From Chloranthus sessilifolius (lineage: Eukaryota > Streptophyta > Magnoliopsida > Chloranthales > Chloranthaceae): a DNA stretch of 64,000 nucleotides. Below, piece by piece: positions 34,233 through 44,376 of this stretch. Under the pieces are notes generated by a model that was given only the letters and a program-made list of their open reading frames with translations, was not told the DNA's origin and searched no databases. Where the stretch lies: contig CM037587.1 in the NCBI GenBank assembly GCA_021018995.1, positions 71,319,604 to 71,383,603 on the forward strand. Reading direction: 5' to 3'. A program made the translations under genes and the position numbers. Positions within the stretch are counted from its first letter, which is position 1. Every line of letters begins with the position of its first letter.

Positions 34233-34555
34233 AATTGTGGGTATGTTGCTCGTAAAGATATGGTTTGGATGGCTGATAGAATTCCTGAATCAGCCGAGGA
34301 AATGCTCTTAATCGTGAAACCTTTGAATGAGCATCGGTTGGTGAGAAATGGGCACCCTTGGTGTAAAGCTCAACAGATAGGTTTTAACGGCATGATGTAG
34401 ATTTTTAGTCAAACAATGTGTTCCCTTGCTCTAGTGTTACTGCCACTAACAATAGTCGTGCCGTTATAGCTTTGTGTTGTATCAGTGTATGTCTTCCGAC
34501 CCACATGTTACGTAGTGATATTTTTAGGATGAAAATTCTGTTAAGGTGGGGAGGA
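33240..34555 (+). pseudogene. Degraded body of a second element of the 25 kb family
   Basis: Near 33290-33575 a broken frame reads GPQMPPPQPVPA, LIEFNCQMDAMNRWLDFHEAML, then a serine/glycine-rich tail with MAREDTSGASSSMTRGDG. This corresponds to the C-terminal tail at 24.7-24.9 kb. The rest is A/T-rich and non-coding and includes an (AT)n tract at 34174-34230. It ends with AGGATGAAAATTCTG and TTAAGGTGGGGAGGA, a polypurine tract right before the LTR. Confidence 0.55.
34174..34230. repeat. (AT)n microsatellite
   Basis: Alternating A/T tract of about 57 bases. The open frame across it, with a long Ile-Tyr run, is an artefact. Confidence 0.97.
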
Positions 34556-34685
34556 TGTAAACCCTCGGAAAATTCCAAACCCGAACACACCGATCAAGTG
34601 TGTGCGTTCGATACCGTAGGTGTACAGTGGCACTAAGATTATATATTTAATTGTGTGATTTGTTAAACAAGCTCCGTGAGAACAC

Positions 34686-34733
34686 CACTAGTTAAGGCCT
34701 TACTTTCTAAACTAAAGGTCCAAGGATCAAAAC
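34686..34733 (+). other. B-box-like Pol III motif in LTR
   Basis: GATCAAAAC at 34725-34733 fits the B-box consensus GWTCRANNC, with a weak A-box-like CTAGTTAAGG 35 bases upstream. The LTR-like block at 37.6 kb has a better pair in the same kind of context. Confidence 0.4.
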
Positions 34734-35422
34734 CCTTTAGTGATAGGGTGACTATTACTTTTGGACTATGGGATAACTAATCGCACACTGATCCATGGTG
34801 TGCCAGCTACACACCGGATCAAGCCTTAAAGTATAAAACTCAAAGTTCACACACGAGTGAACTATTTGCATGAAATTGGTTTTGAGAGGAGAGAAGTCGA
34901 GAGAACTCCCCATACTTCTTTCTCCATCGATTTTTGCTCCTTTGACGAATCTGAGCCATCGATCACTACGTAAATCCTCTTCTTGACGCAAGGGAACCTT
35001 TGCTTCACTTTGCATCGTGAGGAATCATTCGGTTTTGGTACCGTTTAGATCGAAAGAGAACGAGCGAAACAATCATGAACTCGCATGCGCGATTCGAAGG
35101 TGAGAATCGTACAATAACTGTTTGAATATCGATCTCTGAAACTTAGATTTGATTTGTACACATTTTGGGTTTTGCATGCGAAGAATTTTGAGGAAGAAAG
35201 TGAGCATCGAACGATCGACGAGTTTCGACGCAGATTTCATCCATCTCGAGCATTGAGGATGTCGTAAGTGTGCTTAGAAGGTAAGATCTAAGATTTGATG
35301 GTGTGGATGTGGTTTAAATTTGGATCCATGTGTGATTTGTGTATGCATGCAAGCAATTTGGGGTATTTTTGAAAATTTAGGGAAGAAGATGAACTTTTAG
35401 AAGTTGCATAATCACAACAAAT

Positions 35423-35625
35423 CGCTCGAGCGAATTGGAATTCGCTCGAGCAAATCACCTTGAGACACAAAGAGAAATGGCTTGGGAAAATTTGCTCGAC
35501 CGAATTCTCCCTAGTTTTTAGGCCAAATTTCTCGGGTAAAACTCGCTCGAGCGAGTTCTGTGAGTGCCACAGGGAATTGTCAAATTCGCTCGAGCGAGTT
35601 TGGAAATCACTCGAGTGAATTCCCC
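35423..35625. repeat. CTCGAG palindrome array in LTR
   Basis: Five CTCGAG sites, four with the flanks CGCTCGAGC, fall in 200 bases, with GAATT often next to them. The motif matches the arrays at 4.4 and 26.5 kb, while the sequence between is different. Confidence 0.85.
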
Positions 35626-36601
35626 TGTGTCTGACTACCTCAGTCTTTCCTCTGAATAAGATTGAGAGAATTTGAATCATTCGATTACGATGTTATTAAC
35701 ACATGGTTGTGAACTCAATGTGACCCAGATTGAGAATTGGAAGCCATCGATAGGTCCCTAGCACTGTCTCCATACGACGTCGGAAATTAAGGTAGGAGGA
35801 AATTCAATGTTTACTTGCACTTTGATCTTTGAATGCATAGACTATGATTTTGGTAATTTGAACTCTGAATCTGAATATTTTAATGTGAATCATTGAATCT
35901 TGAACATGAATCATTTGAACTTGATTTCCAAAATTTGAAGGTGAATAATTTCAACTCTGAATCATTGCATCTGAATGTGAATCACTTGACCTTTGATTTC
36001 TGAAATTCGAATGTGAATCCTTGGAACTCTAAATTTGAACTCCGAACTTCAAAATAATATTAGTTATGAATCTTCGACGCCTTATTATGTATTAAAACAT
36101 TTGATTTAAAGATTACACAAACGAATCCCCTACTTCGGTGCAACGGCACAATCGATACGGCGGGTAATACCGTAAATTCAAACTAGTACGTTGGTTAATC
36201 TGTTACTAGAAACCAGTACGGTAGGTTATACCGTAATTCAAACTGTGACGACGACCCTTTCGAAAAATATTCAGTGAACGACAATGGTGAGGTGGGGATT
36301 TCCATTGGTATTTCGGCTCAACAACGCTCTACTCGCGTTGGAGCTCTTTAAGTTAAAGTTTAGGTCATACATTAAGATAAGAAGTTGCATATAAAATACA
36401 AAAATGAATAAGAAATTAGAAACCATGAGAAACTTTGAAAATTGGACAAATAAGTGGTATTTGAAACTCTATTTGATTTTAACTTTTGACTTTAGTTTCG
36501 GATATGAAAATGCTTTGATTTTTATCATCGAATTTTATTTGAGATAAACTATTATCAATTTTATGTTTTGATTGATAAATGTAAGTTGTATTGAATTTGT
36601 T

Positions 36602-36742
36602 TCTACTGAGCTTAGACTGTTAGGTCACTCTAACAATTATATCACAGGTTTAGATCTCGACCAGGTTCCTGGCCTAGAGAAGGACCCTGACTACATCCCT
36701 GAGGCAGAAGAGGATCTTCTGCCTGAAGAGTATTTTCCATAG
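36602..36742 (+). CDS. Acidic reading frame in LTR, partner of 28047-28175
   Basis: The frame is open from TCT 36602 through a splice-acceptor-like ATATCACAG at 36639-36647. It then reads LDLDQVPGLEKDPDYIPE, AEEDLLPEEYFP and TAG at 36740. It has no ATG of its own, so if translated it would need an upstream exon. The block DPDYIPE plus EEDL plus PEE is shared with the other LTR. The function is unknown. Confidence 0.4.
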   Translation, partial: STELRLLGHSNNYITGLDLDQVPGLEKDPDYIPEAEEDLLPEEYFP

Positions 36743-36793
36743 CTATGCTTTGATAGAGCTTTTGAATTGGGTACTCCTTGACGATTAGTTCTT

Positions 36794-36798
<5 letters not shown>

Positions 36799-36837
<39 letters not shown>
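36799..36837. repeat. (AT)n microsatellite
   Basis: Alternating A/T tract between the acidic frame and the hairpin; the other LTR lacks it. Confidence 0.97.
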
Positions 36838-36840
<3 letters not shown>

Positions 36841-36853
36841 GAGCATTTTGTAT

Positions 36854-36890
36854 ACCACTGTTTAGGTGACGGTTGGCCTTCACCAGTGGT
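36854..36890 (+). other. Conserved hairpin in LTR
   Basis: ACCACTG pairs with CAGTGGT, and GTG with CAC inside. It is the counterpart of 28305-28343 and keeps TGTTTAGGTGA and CCTTCACC. Confidence 0.6.
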
Positions 36891-37035
36891 CAAATTTGGC
36901 TTCTGGCTTGTATTGTATAGAAATGGAATGTGTTAATTGCCATATAATTACTCTCTGTGAGCATTGAGCCTCGGATTCGATGATGATCCAATTTTTTCTA
37001 GATTTTCGTGTAGGGAAAAATCGGGTCGTCACAAA

Positions 37036-37047
37036 TGGTATCAAAGT
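37036..37047 (+). other. Primer-binding-like site for initiator tRNA-Met
   Basis: TGGTATCAAAGT starts two bases after the LTR end and resembles the plant TGGTATCAGAGC primer site. Some 60 bases on, CCGATTTTCCC and GGGAAAAATCGG form an inverted repeat, and the word GGGAAAAATCGGG repeats the LTR end. Confidence 0.65.
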
Positions 37048-37103
37048 ACTTGGTGTGAGTTCTGAATATCAGATCCGATGGTCCGATTTTCCCTTAAATC
37101 TGT

Positions 37104-37515
37104 GTGGGAAAAATCGGGCTGCCACATTTCACCTCAACTGTAAACAGTCCTTTAGAAATAATACATGCTGATGTATCGGGTCCTTCTCCCATTTCTTCTT
37201 TCTGTGGATTTCAATATTATCTCTTGCTTATTGATGATTTTTCTGGATTCTCTTGGATATATCCCATGCGAAATAAAAATGAAGTTCTTCAAAAATTCTC
37301 ACATTTTAAAGCTCCTGTTGAGAACCATTATCTCACACAATTAAAATCTTTCACACCGACAATGGTGGTGAGTTTGTTAATAATGTCATGGCTCATTTTC
37401 TCAATAAGAATGAAAATTTCATCATCGCACATGCCCTCATACACTTAAGCAAAATGGTGTTGTTGAGCGTAAACACTGTCATCTTATAGAAACTACAGTC
37501 ACATTACTCCATCAA
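37104..37515 (+). pseudogene. Ty1/copia integrase fragment
   Basis: Readable blocks are LEIIHADVSGPSP, GFQYYLLLIDDFSGFSWIYPM and, after a frame change near 37365, the QNGVVERKH segment with the catalytic Glu near 37455. This is the central integrase core of a Ty1/copia polyprotein. The N-terminal gag, protease and zinc finger are missing at the junction with the LTR, and the fragment ends abruptly at about 37515. Confidence 0.85.
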
Positions 37516-37609
37516 GTAGTTCCAGCCAAGCAGCCACACGCCTCCCCATAGCCCACCTATAGTTAACCCTATCCTTGACCCTATACTTTCCCCTCCTCAT
37601 AGCCCACCT
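37516..37609 (+). other. Short junction fragment shared with 33.3 kb
   Basis: GTTCCAGCCAAGCAGCCACA is nearly the same as GTTCCAGCCTAGCAGCCACA at 33318. It links the copia fragment to the LTR-like block, which suggests that block came with a piece of element body. Confidence 0.5.
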
Positions 37610-37778
37610 TGTCATGATCTGAATTTTATACCTTTGATACACCTAAAATATGTGTATGTGTTTAATACCGTATTCCCCGCATACCTTGAGTTTTCAAAAC
37701 GTTTTATCTAAAAATGCATGTTTTGGTTTTTCAAGCTTTTATATTTATTTTCGTCATTAATGAACGCAAGTTATGTGG

Positions 37779-37832
37779 TAGCCTATTGGTTAAAGGCTTT
37801 AAATTCTAGATAAGAGGTTTAGGGATCAAACC
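37779..37832 (+). other. tRNA-like A and B boxes inside the LTR-like block
   Basis: TAGCCTATTGG (37779-37789) fits the A-box consensus TRGYNNANNGG, and GATCAAACC (37824-37832) fits the B-box GWTCRANNC at a tRNA-like spacing. No cloverleaf can be drawn, so it is not a tRNA gene. A SINE-derived promoter or chance are both possible. Confidence 0.5.
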
Positions 37833-38816
37833 TTGTTATGTGCGCTTTAAACCTCTATTTTAGACTTTGAGATAAAAGCCTATACACTCTTCCTTATTGT
37901 GTTGGCTTAACACCGGATAATCTCCAAAGTGTGATAAATAAGTGTCTTACGTCAGAGACCTTAGAGAAGAAATTCTAGATCTATCTTCCTAGAACCCTTC
38001 TTTTGGAAGTGCGGTGAGACGTTGGCGTATATTCTCAAGCGGCCTTCACCTTCTTCTAAAATCATCATCATTGTTGGGATCTGAATCTAATCGTGGTGGT
38101 ACGATCGATCTAGGCATGGAGAAATCATGCTTTTCAATGATCTTAAAATATTATTTTTTATTAATAAATTTTTATATAAATTAGTGATTTTATTTCATAA
38201 ATAATGATGGAATGATTAAATGAATGTCTGCTATGATTAATAGATTTTTAATGTTAATGATGTTGGATTAAAAAGAAGTCCGATTAAATTCCACCATGTG
38301 ATTTGATGTATTTTGAGGCGTGCTCACGGATTGAAATCAATCGATTGACACCTAAAAGCAATCTCCGTGAATTCCCGCCAAACTTTGCATCAGATACTGC
38401 CTCGGTATTTTGGCCATAACTTTCTGTCTCAAACTCGGATTGAGGAAATTCTTATAGCGTTGGCAAGCTGACGACGAGCTCTACAACTTTTGTGTTTTAG
38501 CTAGTTTCTGAATCTTACGTCTTGAAGGTCCAAATTAAGCTGCAAGTAGCACTAAGTTTCCGATGACCCAAAGTTGCAATATTTTGATATTATTTTCGGA
38601 ATTCTTGGGCTATTTTACGCACCATGATCGTATGATATGCACTGTAATATTTATACACCATGATTGTGTACACTTTGATATTTACGTATCATGATTAAAT
38701 GCACTTAAATGCATATGTAGTATGATATCACTCTCATGCACTTTATATGTCCCATGATGATCTATATAATTCACAATCAAGATACGTAAAATACGATGAA
38801 ATGTCAAGCCATGATT

Positions 38817-39085
38817 AATGAGCATTAGACCCAACATCTTGTACCCGATGGAGTCTAAGAAGGTATTAGACTCAATATCTTGTGTAAGATGGAGTCTAAC
38901 TAAACAAGAGTATGATGAGCATGATTCAGCCCAACGTCTTGAGCGGGGACGGAGTTTGACATGCAATAAATAACATGATTCATTAGACCCAACGTCTCGA
39001 GCATGACGGAGTCTAACTAACAAGTGATAAGCATGATTAAGACCCAACGTCTTGAGCGGGACGGAGTCTAACGTGCATTAAATGA
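38817..39085 (+). repeat. 60-base tandem repeat, about five units
   Basis: The unit contains AGACCCAACGTCTTGAGCGG, ACGGAGTCTAAC and ATGATT. The later units are most alike; the first two (ACATCTTGTACCCGATGG and AATATCTTGTGTAAGATGG) have drifted. Confidence 0.8.
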
Positions 39086-39491
39086 CAAGAAAGATGAAAT
39101 TAAAAGATATGATGCATTCATGTAATATTAATATATATGTTTACGTTCAGTTCATTTCAGCTTAGTGAGATTATACATGCCACATGCACACATACATGAA
39201 ATATATCAAAATGTTATATGACTAGGATTGATATTTTATGCTTCAAGGAATTGCATGTCTGGTCCATACAAGTGTAAACTTGCACCCCTTGTTTATGTGG
39301 GTGACCAGATGAGACTGGTGTTGCCAATGACAATGTATGGGTCTATGGCGATGAGACAGCACGTGGTGCTCATGAAACTGGACTGAATGACGTTGATGGC
39401 TTCGTGGCTTAATTAGCTATTTTCCTTTCTAGTTAGTGGTAATTTTAAATAAATGGGACATTGATCAGTTAGTATTTTATCTAAATGGGAC

Positions 39492-40823
39492 ATTGATCAG
39501 TTAGTATTGGAATAAGAACATTATCATGGGTTTTATTTAGATTAATTAATGTTTTAAAGAAATTTTATCTTTCGTTGTTTAAGGTGCTTTTATCGCCTTA
39601 TTATGTTTCTATGGTTCTCAATACAAAGGTACGGTCTAAAATCTTACAATTAAAAGGTTGTGAGATCTCGGGTCGCTACACACCTATAGCTGAACCCGCT
39701 CATGAACCTACATATGAACCTACATCTGCACCTATTGTTATTCCAATACCAAACTCTGTTGTATCAATACCTATTGTCCCATCTATCAATAACACTAATT
39801 CACATTCCATGATCACCAGAGAAAAGAGTGGTATATAAAAAATTAAAGCCCATTTTGCTTCTCTGCTATTATATCCTCCACAATCAAACCAAAGAACTAT
39901 ACAGAAGCCTCAAAACAATCCAAATGGAGATCCGTATGTCGGAGGAATTCAATGCTTTAATCTCACAAGGGACTTGGATTTTAGTACCAAAACTTACAAA
40001 TCGAAGCACTATTGGCTGCAAATGGGTCTTCCTTATCAAGCGTAACACCGACGACACTGTTTCCCGATACAAAGCTTGCCTTGTAGAAAAAGGCTATCAT
40101 CAAGAAGAAGGTATTGATTCCACAGAAGCATTCAACCCAGTAGCCAAACAACCCACAATTGATCAGTTAGTATTGGAATAAGAACATTATCATGGGTTTT
40201 ATTTAGATTAATTAATGTTTTAAAGAAATTTTATCTTTCGTTGTTTAAGGTGCTTTTATCGCCTTATTATGTTTCTATGGTTCTCAATACAAAGGTACGG
40301 TCTAAAATCTTACAATTAAGAGGTTGTGAGATCTCGGGTCGCTACACACCTATAGCTGAACCCGCTCATGAACCTACATATGAACCTACATCTGCACCTA
40401 CTGTTATTCCAATACCAAACTCTGTTGTATCAATACCTATTGTCCCATCTATCAATAACACTAATTCACATTCCATGATCACCAGAGAAAAGAGTGGTAT
40501 ATAAAAAATTAAAGCCCATTTTGCTTCTCTGCTATTATATCCTCCACAATCAAACCAAAGAACTATACAGAAGCCTCAAAACAATCCAAATGGAGATCCG
40601 TATGTCGGAGGAATTCAATGCTTTAATCTCACAAGGGACTTGGATTTTAGTACCAAAACTTACAAATCGAAGCACTATTGGCTGCAAATGGGTCTTCCTT
40701 ATCAAGCGTAACACCGACGACACTGTTTCCCGATACAAAGCTTGCCTTGTAGAAAAAGGCTATCATCAAGAAGAAGGTATTGATTCCACAGAAGCATTCA
40801 ACCCAGTAGCCAAACAACCCACA
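39492..40823 (+). repeat. 666-bp tandem duplication
   Basis: Sequence starting TTGATCAGTTAGTATTGG at 39492 is repeated from about 40158 with an offset of exactly 666 bases. I see only two differences (Lys/Arg at AAAAGG/AAGAGG and Ile/Thr at ATTGTT/ACTGTT). The unit spans the end of the LTR-like block and the start of the copia RT region, so it postdates that junction. An additional 38-base partial repeat of the start lies at 39450-39510. Confidence 0.93.
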
Positions 40824-42074
40824 ATTCGTATCATCTTATCGCTTGCTCTTCACTACAATTGGCCTATTAAACAACTTAATGTCTTTAATGCTTTTCTTCA
40901 CGGATTCCTTGACGAGGAAGTATACATGGATCATCCGCAAGGGTTTGTCGATCCAACATATCCAAACTACGTCTGCAAACTTAGAAATGCATTATATGGT
41001 CTTAAGCAAGCACCAAGGGCTTGGTTCTCTACCTTCTCCTCATTTCTCATAAAAAATGGCTTCAAATCTAGCACAGTAGATTGCTCCTTGTTTATCTCTC
41101 ACAAAAACACCCATATAACTCTTGATTTGGTGTATGTTGATATTTTGATCACTGGCAGTGATCAAAGCACCATTCAAAATCTCATCCATCACATGGTAGA
41201 ATGTTTTGCGATGAAAGAGCTTGGTAACTTGAACTATTTTTTGGGCATAGAGGTCATCAAAACTCCTATTGACATTCTTCTCTCTCAATCAAAATATGTT
41301 TTAGAACTTCTTGAAAAAGGAAAAATGCTCAACTACAAATCGAATGTTTCTCCTAGTACACACAAGTCCAAAGATGATAAAGATTTTACAGACCCGTCTT
41401 TGTACCGAAGTATAGTTGGTGCCCTTGAGTACTTAACCATCAATCGGACAGATTTGGCTTTTTCTATAAATTCAGTGTGCCAAAACATGCACAAATCAAG
41501 CAATGCACACTTCACTGTTGTAAAGCGCATCTTACGGTTTATTAAAGGATTTCAACAATGGTCTTCAGTTTGAATCCGAGCCACTCAATGTTGCAGCCTA
41601 TGCTGATGCGGACTGGGCTGGGGATCATAACGATTGGCGTTCAACAAGTGATTTCTGTCTTTTCTTAGGGACAAATCTAATCCCGTGGTGTGCAAAAATA
41701 CAACCTATTGTAGCACGTTCTTCAACCTATTGTGCAAAAATACAACCTATTGCTCACACAGCAGCAGAAATCACTTCGCTCAAATTTCTTATCAATGATT
41801 TATGAGTTCCTATCCGAACACGACCTCTCTTATGGTGTAATAATATCTCGGCAATTTTATTAGCCTCAAATCCAGTCTTCCACTCCTGGACCAAACATAT
41901 TGAAGTGGATTACCATTTTATTTGAGAAAAAGTAGTCAACAAAGAGCTTAAAGTTCGTCACTTATCCACCGTTGATCAAATCGCTAATATCTTCACCAAG
42001 CCGTTATCTATTACCCAGTTCAAATATCTACAGTCCAAGCTTATGATCACCCCTATACCCATAAGCTTGAGGGG
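40494..42074 (+). pseudogene. Ty1/copia reverse transcriptase and RNase H
   Basis: From about 40590 (MSEEFNALISQGTWILV) the frame reads the copia RT: GCKWVFLIKRN, YKACLVEKGYHQEEGID, QLNVFNAFLHGFLDEEVYM and YGLKQAPRAWF. The catalytic YVDD box reads YVDILITG, with one Asp lost. It ends at a TGA at 41571. RNase H follows in another frame: AAYADADWAGDHNDWRST, then AEITSLKFLINDL with a TGA near 41802, and the terminal TKPLS. A 30-base repeat (CCTATTGTGCAAAAATACAA-type) near 41690-41755 adds further damage. Confidence 0.93.
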
Positions 42075-42075
42075 G
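42063..42075 (+). other. Polypurine tract of the copia element
   Basis: AAGCTTGAGGGGG directly precedes the 3' LTR, the typical form for plant copia elements. Confidence 0.8.
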
Positions 42076-42077
42076 CT

Positions 42078-42335
42078 TATTAAGGATAATCAAGATGTCA
42101 TCTTGATTACTGTTAACAATCTATTAATCCAACTATTCTTGCTAGCTGTTATAACTAGCTGTCATAACTAGCTATTGTAACTACATTAGTTAAGTTGTTA
42201 CTGAGTTAGTTAAGTTGTTAAGTGTTGTTATAACTGTAACGTTAAGCTGTTGTAAAACTTGTGGTATAAACATAAACCACACTGCTGCAATCTGGATATC
42301 TTTGAAAAATTAAAAACAAAGTCTCATTCTCTACA
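42078..42335 (+). repeat. 3' LTR of the copia element
   Basis: It begins TATTAAGGATAATC (TG mutated to TA) after the polypurine tract and ends TCATTCTCTACA. It contains short repeats around TAACTAGCTGT and AGTTAAGTTGTTA. The 5' LTR is not in the window. Confidence 0.75.
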
Positions 42336-42719
42336 AGATGGGGAGACTCAAACCTGGAACCTATAGAAAGGGAAGGACAAGTATTACCAACTCTGCAATG
42401 GTTACTTGCATAATTAAATACACTAAATTAATCCTAATGAAGGAAAAACTCATCCTACCCCTGGTGAACCGAGTTCGTCCAATAGTGGCTATTCGCGAAT
42501 TGTGAACCCAAATTCAAACCGAGCAAACAGGTGAATCAAGTAACAATGATTGAAATGATAGAACATCTTGGAGCAACACCATTGTATTGGCATTTGAGGT
42601 GCTCCTTGGATTAATTATGTTGGTTTGACGGCTCTATAAGCACACACATTTTAAAATTCAACGATGGAAGTGAATCTTCGTTTTTCAATTATTTAATTCC
42701 CATGAGAGTAGAACATTAT

Positions 42720-42845
42720 TTTCTTCAATTGTTAAAAAAATATTTGGCTAAATAAAAAATTTGTCATTGGTAAGTTAGGGTCGAACATATGACCTTGAGG
42801 TTACTATATTGTCATCCTTCCATTGTGCTATAGGCTCAAGCAGAA
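42720..42845 (-). repeat. tRNA-derived SINE, minus strand
   Basis: On the minus strand, TAGCACAATGG (42820-42830) fits the A box exactly and GTTCGACCC (42778-42786) fits the B box exactly, 33 bases apart. The words between (AGTAACCTCAAGGTCATAT) match the fragment at 14.35 kb. The 3' limit is not clear. Confidence 0.65.
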
Positions 42846-42979
42846 AAAAGTGTTTATGTAGATTGTAAGAAGAAAGGACCTTTTATTAAGATAATATCTT
42901 CAAGAAACTAATTAAGTTAAACACCCTACTAATTAAACTTCTATCGGTTTCCTAATACCATGCAGGAGGTCTGCAAATA

Positions 42980-43469
42980 TGTACCATTATTTGCAGCCTG
43001 TGAAAATGTAATCTCTCCCCCATCTTCTCGAACCAAAATGCATTGTTTTGAATTAGACGATGAAGAACATTTTTCTTCCCAGTTTTCCACACATTGGATT
43101 TTGAGATCATCAGCCTACCATTAGACGGTCATTTTTCATTCGACATTGCATAGCCCCAAAAGTGACGTGAAAGCTAACGTAAAAATCATGAGGCATACAT
43201 CACAACCAAACGTGAGGATGTGAAAGCTAACATAAAAATCGTAAGGCATACATGACAACCAAACGTGATCATTTTGGGTCACATTTTGAGATATATGCCA
43301 CAGGGAAATCAAAAGTTGACCATCTAATGGTATGCCATGATCTCAAGGTCCAATATGTGGAAGATTGGGATGAAAAAGGTCTCTATCCTCCGAGTCAAAG
43401 CAGTCAATGCATTTTGGCGGGGCAGATGGGTGAGATTACATTTTTCACGGGGTGAAAATAATGGTGCCC
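42980..43469. mobile_element. MULE-type foldback MITE, copy D
   Basis: Outer arms GTACCATTATTTGCAGCC and the complement of GGGCACCATTATTTTCACC pair, as do AATGTAATCTC segments and core words (AGACGATGAAGAACAT, TTTTGAGATCATCAGCCTACC). The centre has a local duplication (GTGAAAGCTAACGTAAAAATC twice). No target duplication is clear. Confidence 0.8.
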
Positions 43470-43927
43470 AAATAAAAATCATAGCATAATTAATAAAAGG
43501 TTGAAATCAAATGTCTAAGAATGTATGCTCCAATTGAAATTAAATCCTATGTTTATAGATATAAAACTACCATTTCACAAATATTTTGTCTTCTAACAAA
43601 GGCTTATATCTCTTTGAAAAGAGAGATGTAGGATTTTGTCTTACATTGTGGCCCTTCACTCTGTCAATGTAGTGAGTGATGGACGACAAAATAATCAATT
43701 GAATTGGTAAGAAAGCAATTAATCACGAGTTTCTTATTTGCTCATCATATGATTCAAAACCCTAAACCCTAAAAGTTGAACACGAAATCCGGTTTAACCT
43801 GATTGGACCTGGACCATTCCCCTTCTTATTTTAAGCATGATTAAACATATTAACATTTTAGAAGTCCTTAATGGGAAGGGCTTGTGAGGCTATAATTAAG
43901 TAACGGGTGCCGGGTCCCAACTCTCAT

Positions 43928-43950
43928 TTATATATATATATATATATATA
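43928..43950. repeat. (AT)n microsatellite
   Basis: Short alternating A/T tract. Confidence 0.9.
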
Positions 43951-44376
43951 AACGACTCAATTCTCTTTCTCGCTCGGTGTTGAAGATCCGAGTACACGAC
44001 GCGTCGTCAACAATGGCTTACTATCGATTTGAGTTTGTGTTAACGGGTTAAAATTGACTGCTGCTAGTACTTATCTTTTATAAACTTAATGGGTTTTAAT
44101 TGACTGGTGGTAAATAATAGGGTCTTTTAATAACAGGGTCTTTTCAATGAACCCCTTTCTTTGAGAACTCTATGTTGAAAAGCATTTTTCAGCTGAAAGA
44201 CAACCTGTAGCCCCAACGGTTGAAATTGGATTGTGTGAAAAGAAAATGGTGTTATAGCTGAAATTGGGTTGTGCGAGAAGAAAATGGTGTTACGTGAGAA
44301 GCCTGCCAAAATGCTGCTTCTCAAATATGCATTTAAGGTAACGATGATAAAGTTTTGTGTAGGTCACGAAATAAAA

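Larger units (their letters stand above)
34556..37033 (+). repeat. 2.5 kb LTR (second copy of the CTCGAG family)
   Basis: It starts TGTAAACCC after GGTGGGGAGGA and ends TCGGGTCGTCACA. It shares with the LTR at 25432-28621 the CTCGAG palindromes, the acidic frame and the hairpin, but is otherwise strongly diverged. It is followed directly by a primer-binding-like site, so it can act as a 5' LTR, while a polypurine tract in front makes it a 3' LTR of the upstream body. Confidence 0.75.
37610..39680 (+). repeat. LTR-like block interrupting the copia element
   Basis: It starts TGTCATGATCTG and ends ATCTCGGGTCGCTACA, similar in form to the LTRs above. It separates copia integrase from copia RT. 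It contains Pol III-like boxes, a 60-base tandem repeat and, near its end (39325-39410), another acidic frame (DETGVANDNVWVYGDE, ending at TAA). Its own elements' coding parts are missing. Confidence 0.55.

Noticed and set aside
34167..34400. Open frame with a long Ile-Tyr run
   Set aside because: Created by the (AT)n tract; the part after it has no family resemblance.
36642..36893. Minus-strand open frame over the LTR acidic block
   Set aside because: It crosses an (AT)n tract and lies opposite the conserved plus-strand peptide; a shadow.
37779..37832. tRNA gene
   Set aside because: Only the A and B boxes match; acceptor and anticodon stems cannot be drawn.
38817..39085. CRISPR-like array
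   Set aside because: Units are adjacent and degenerate with no unique spacers; plant nuclear context.
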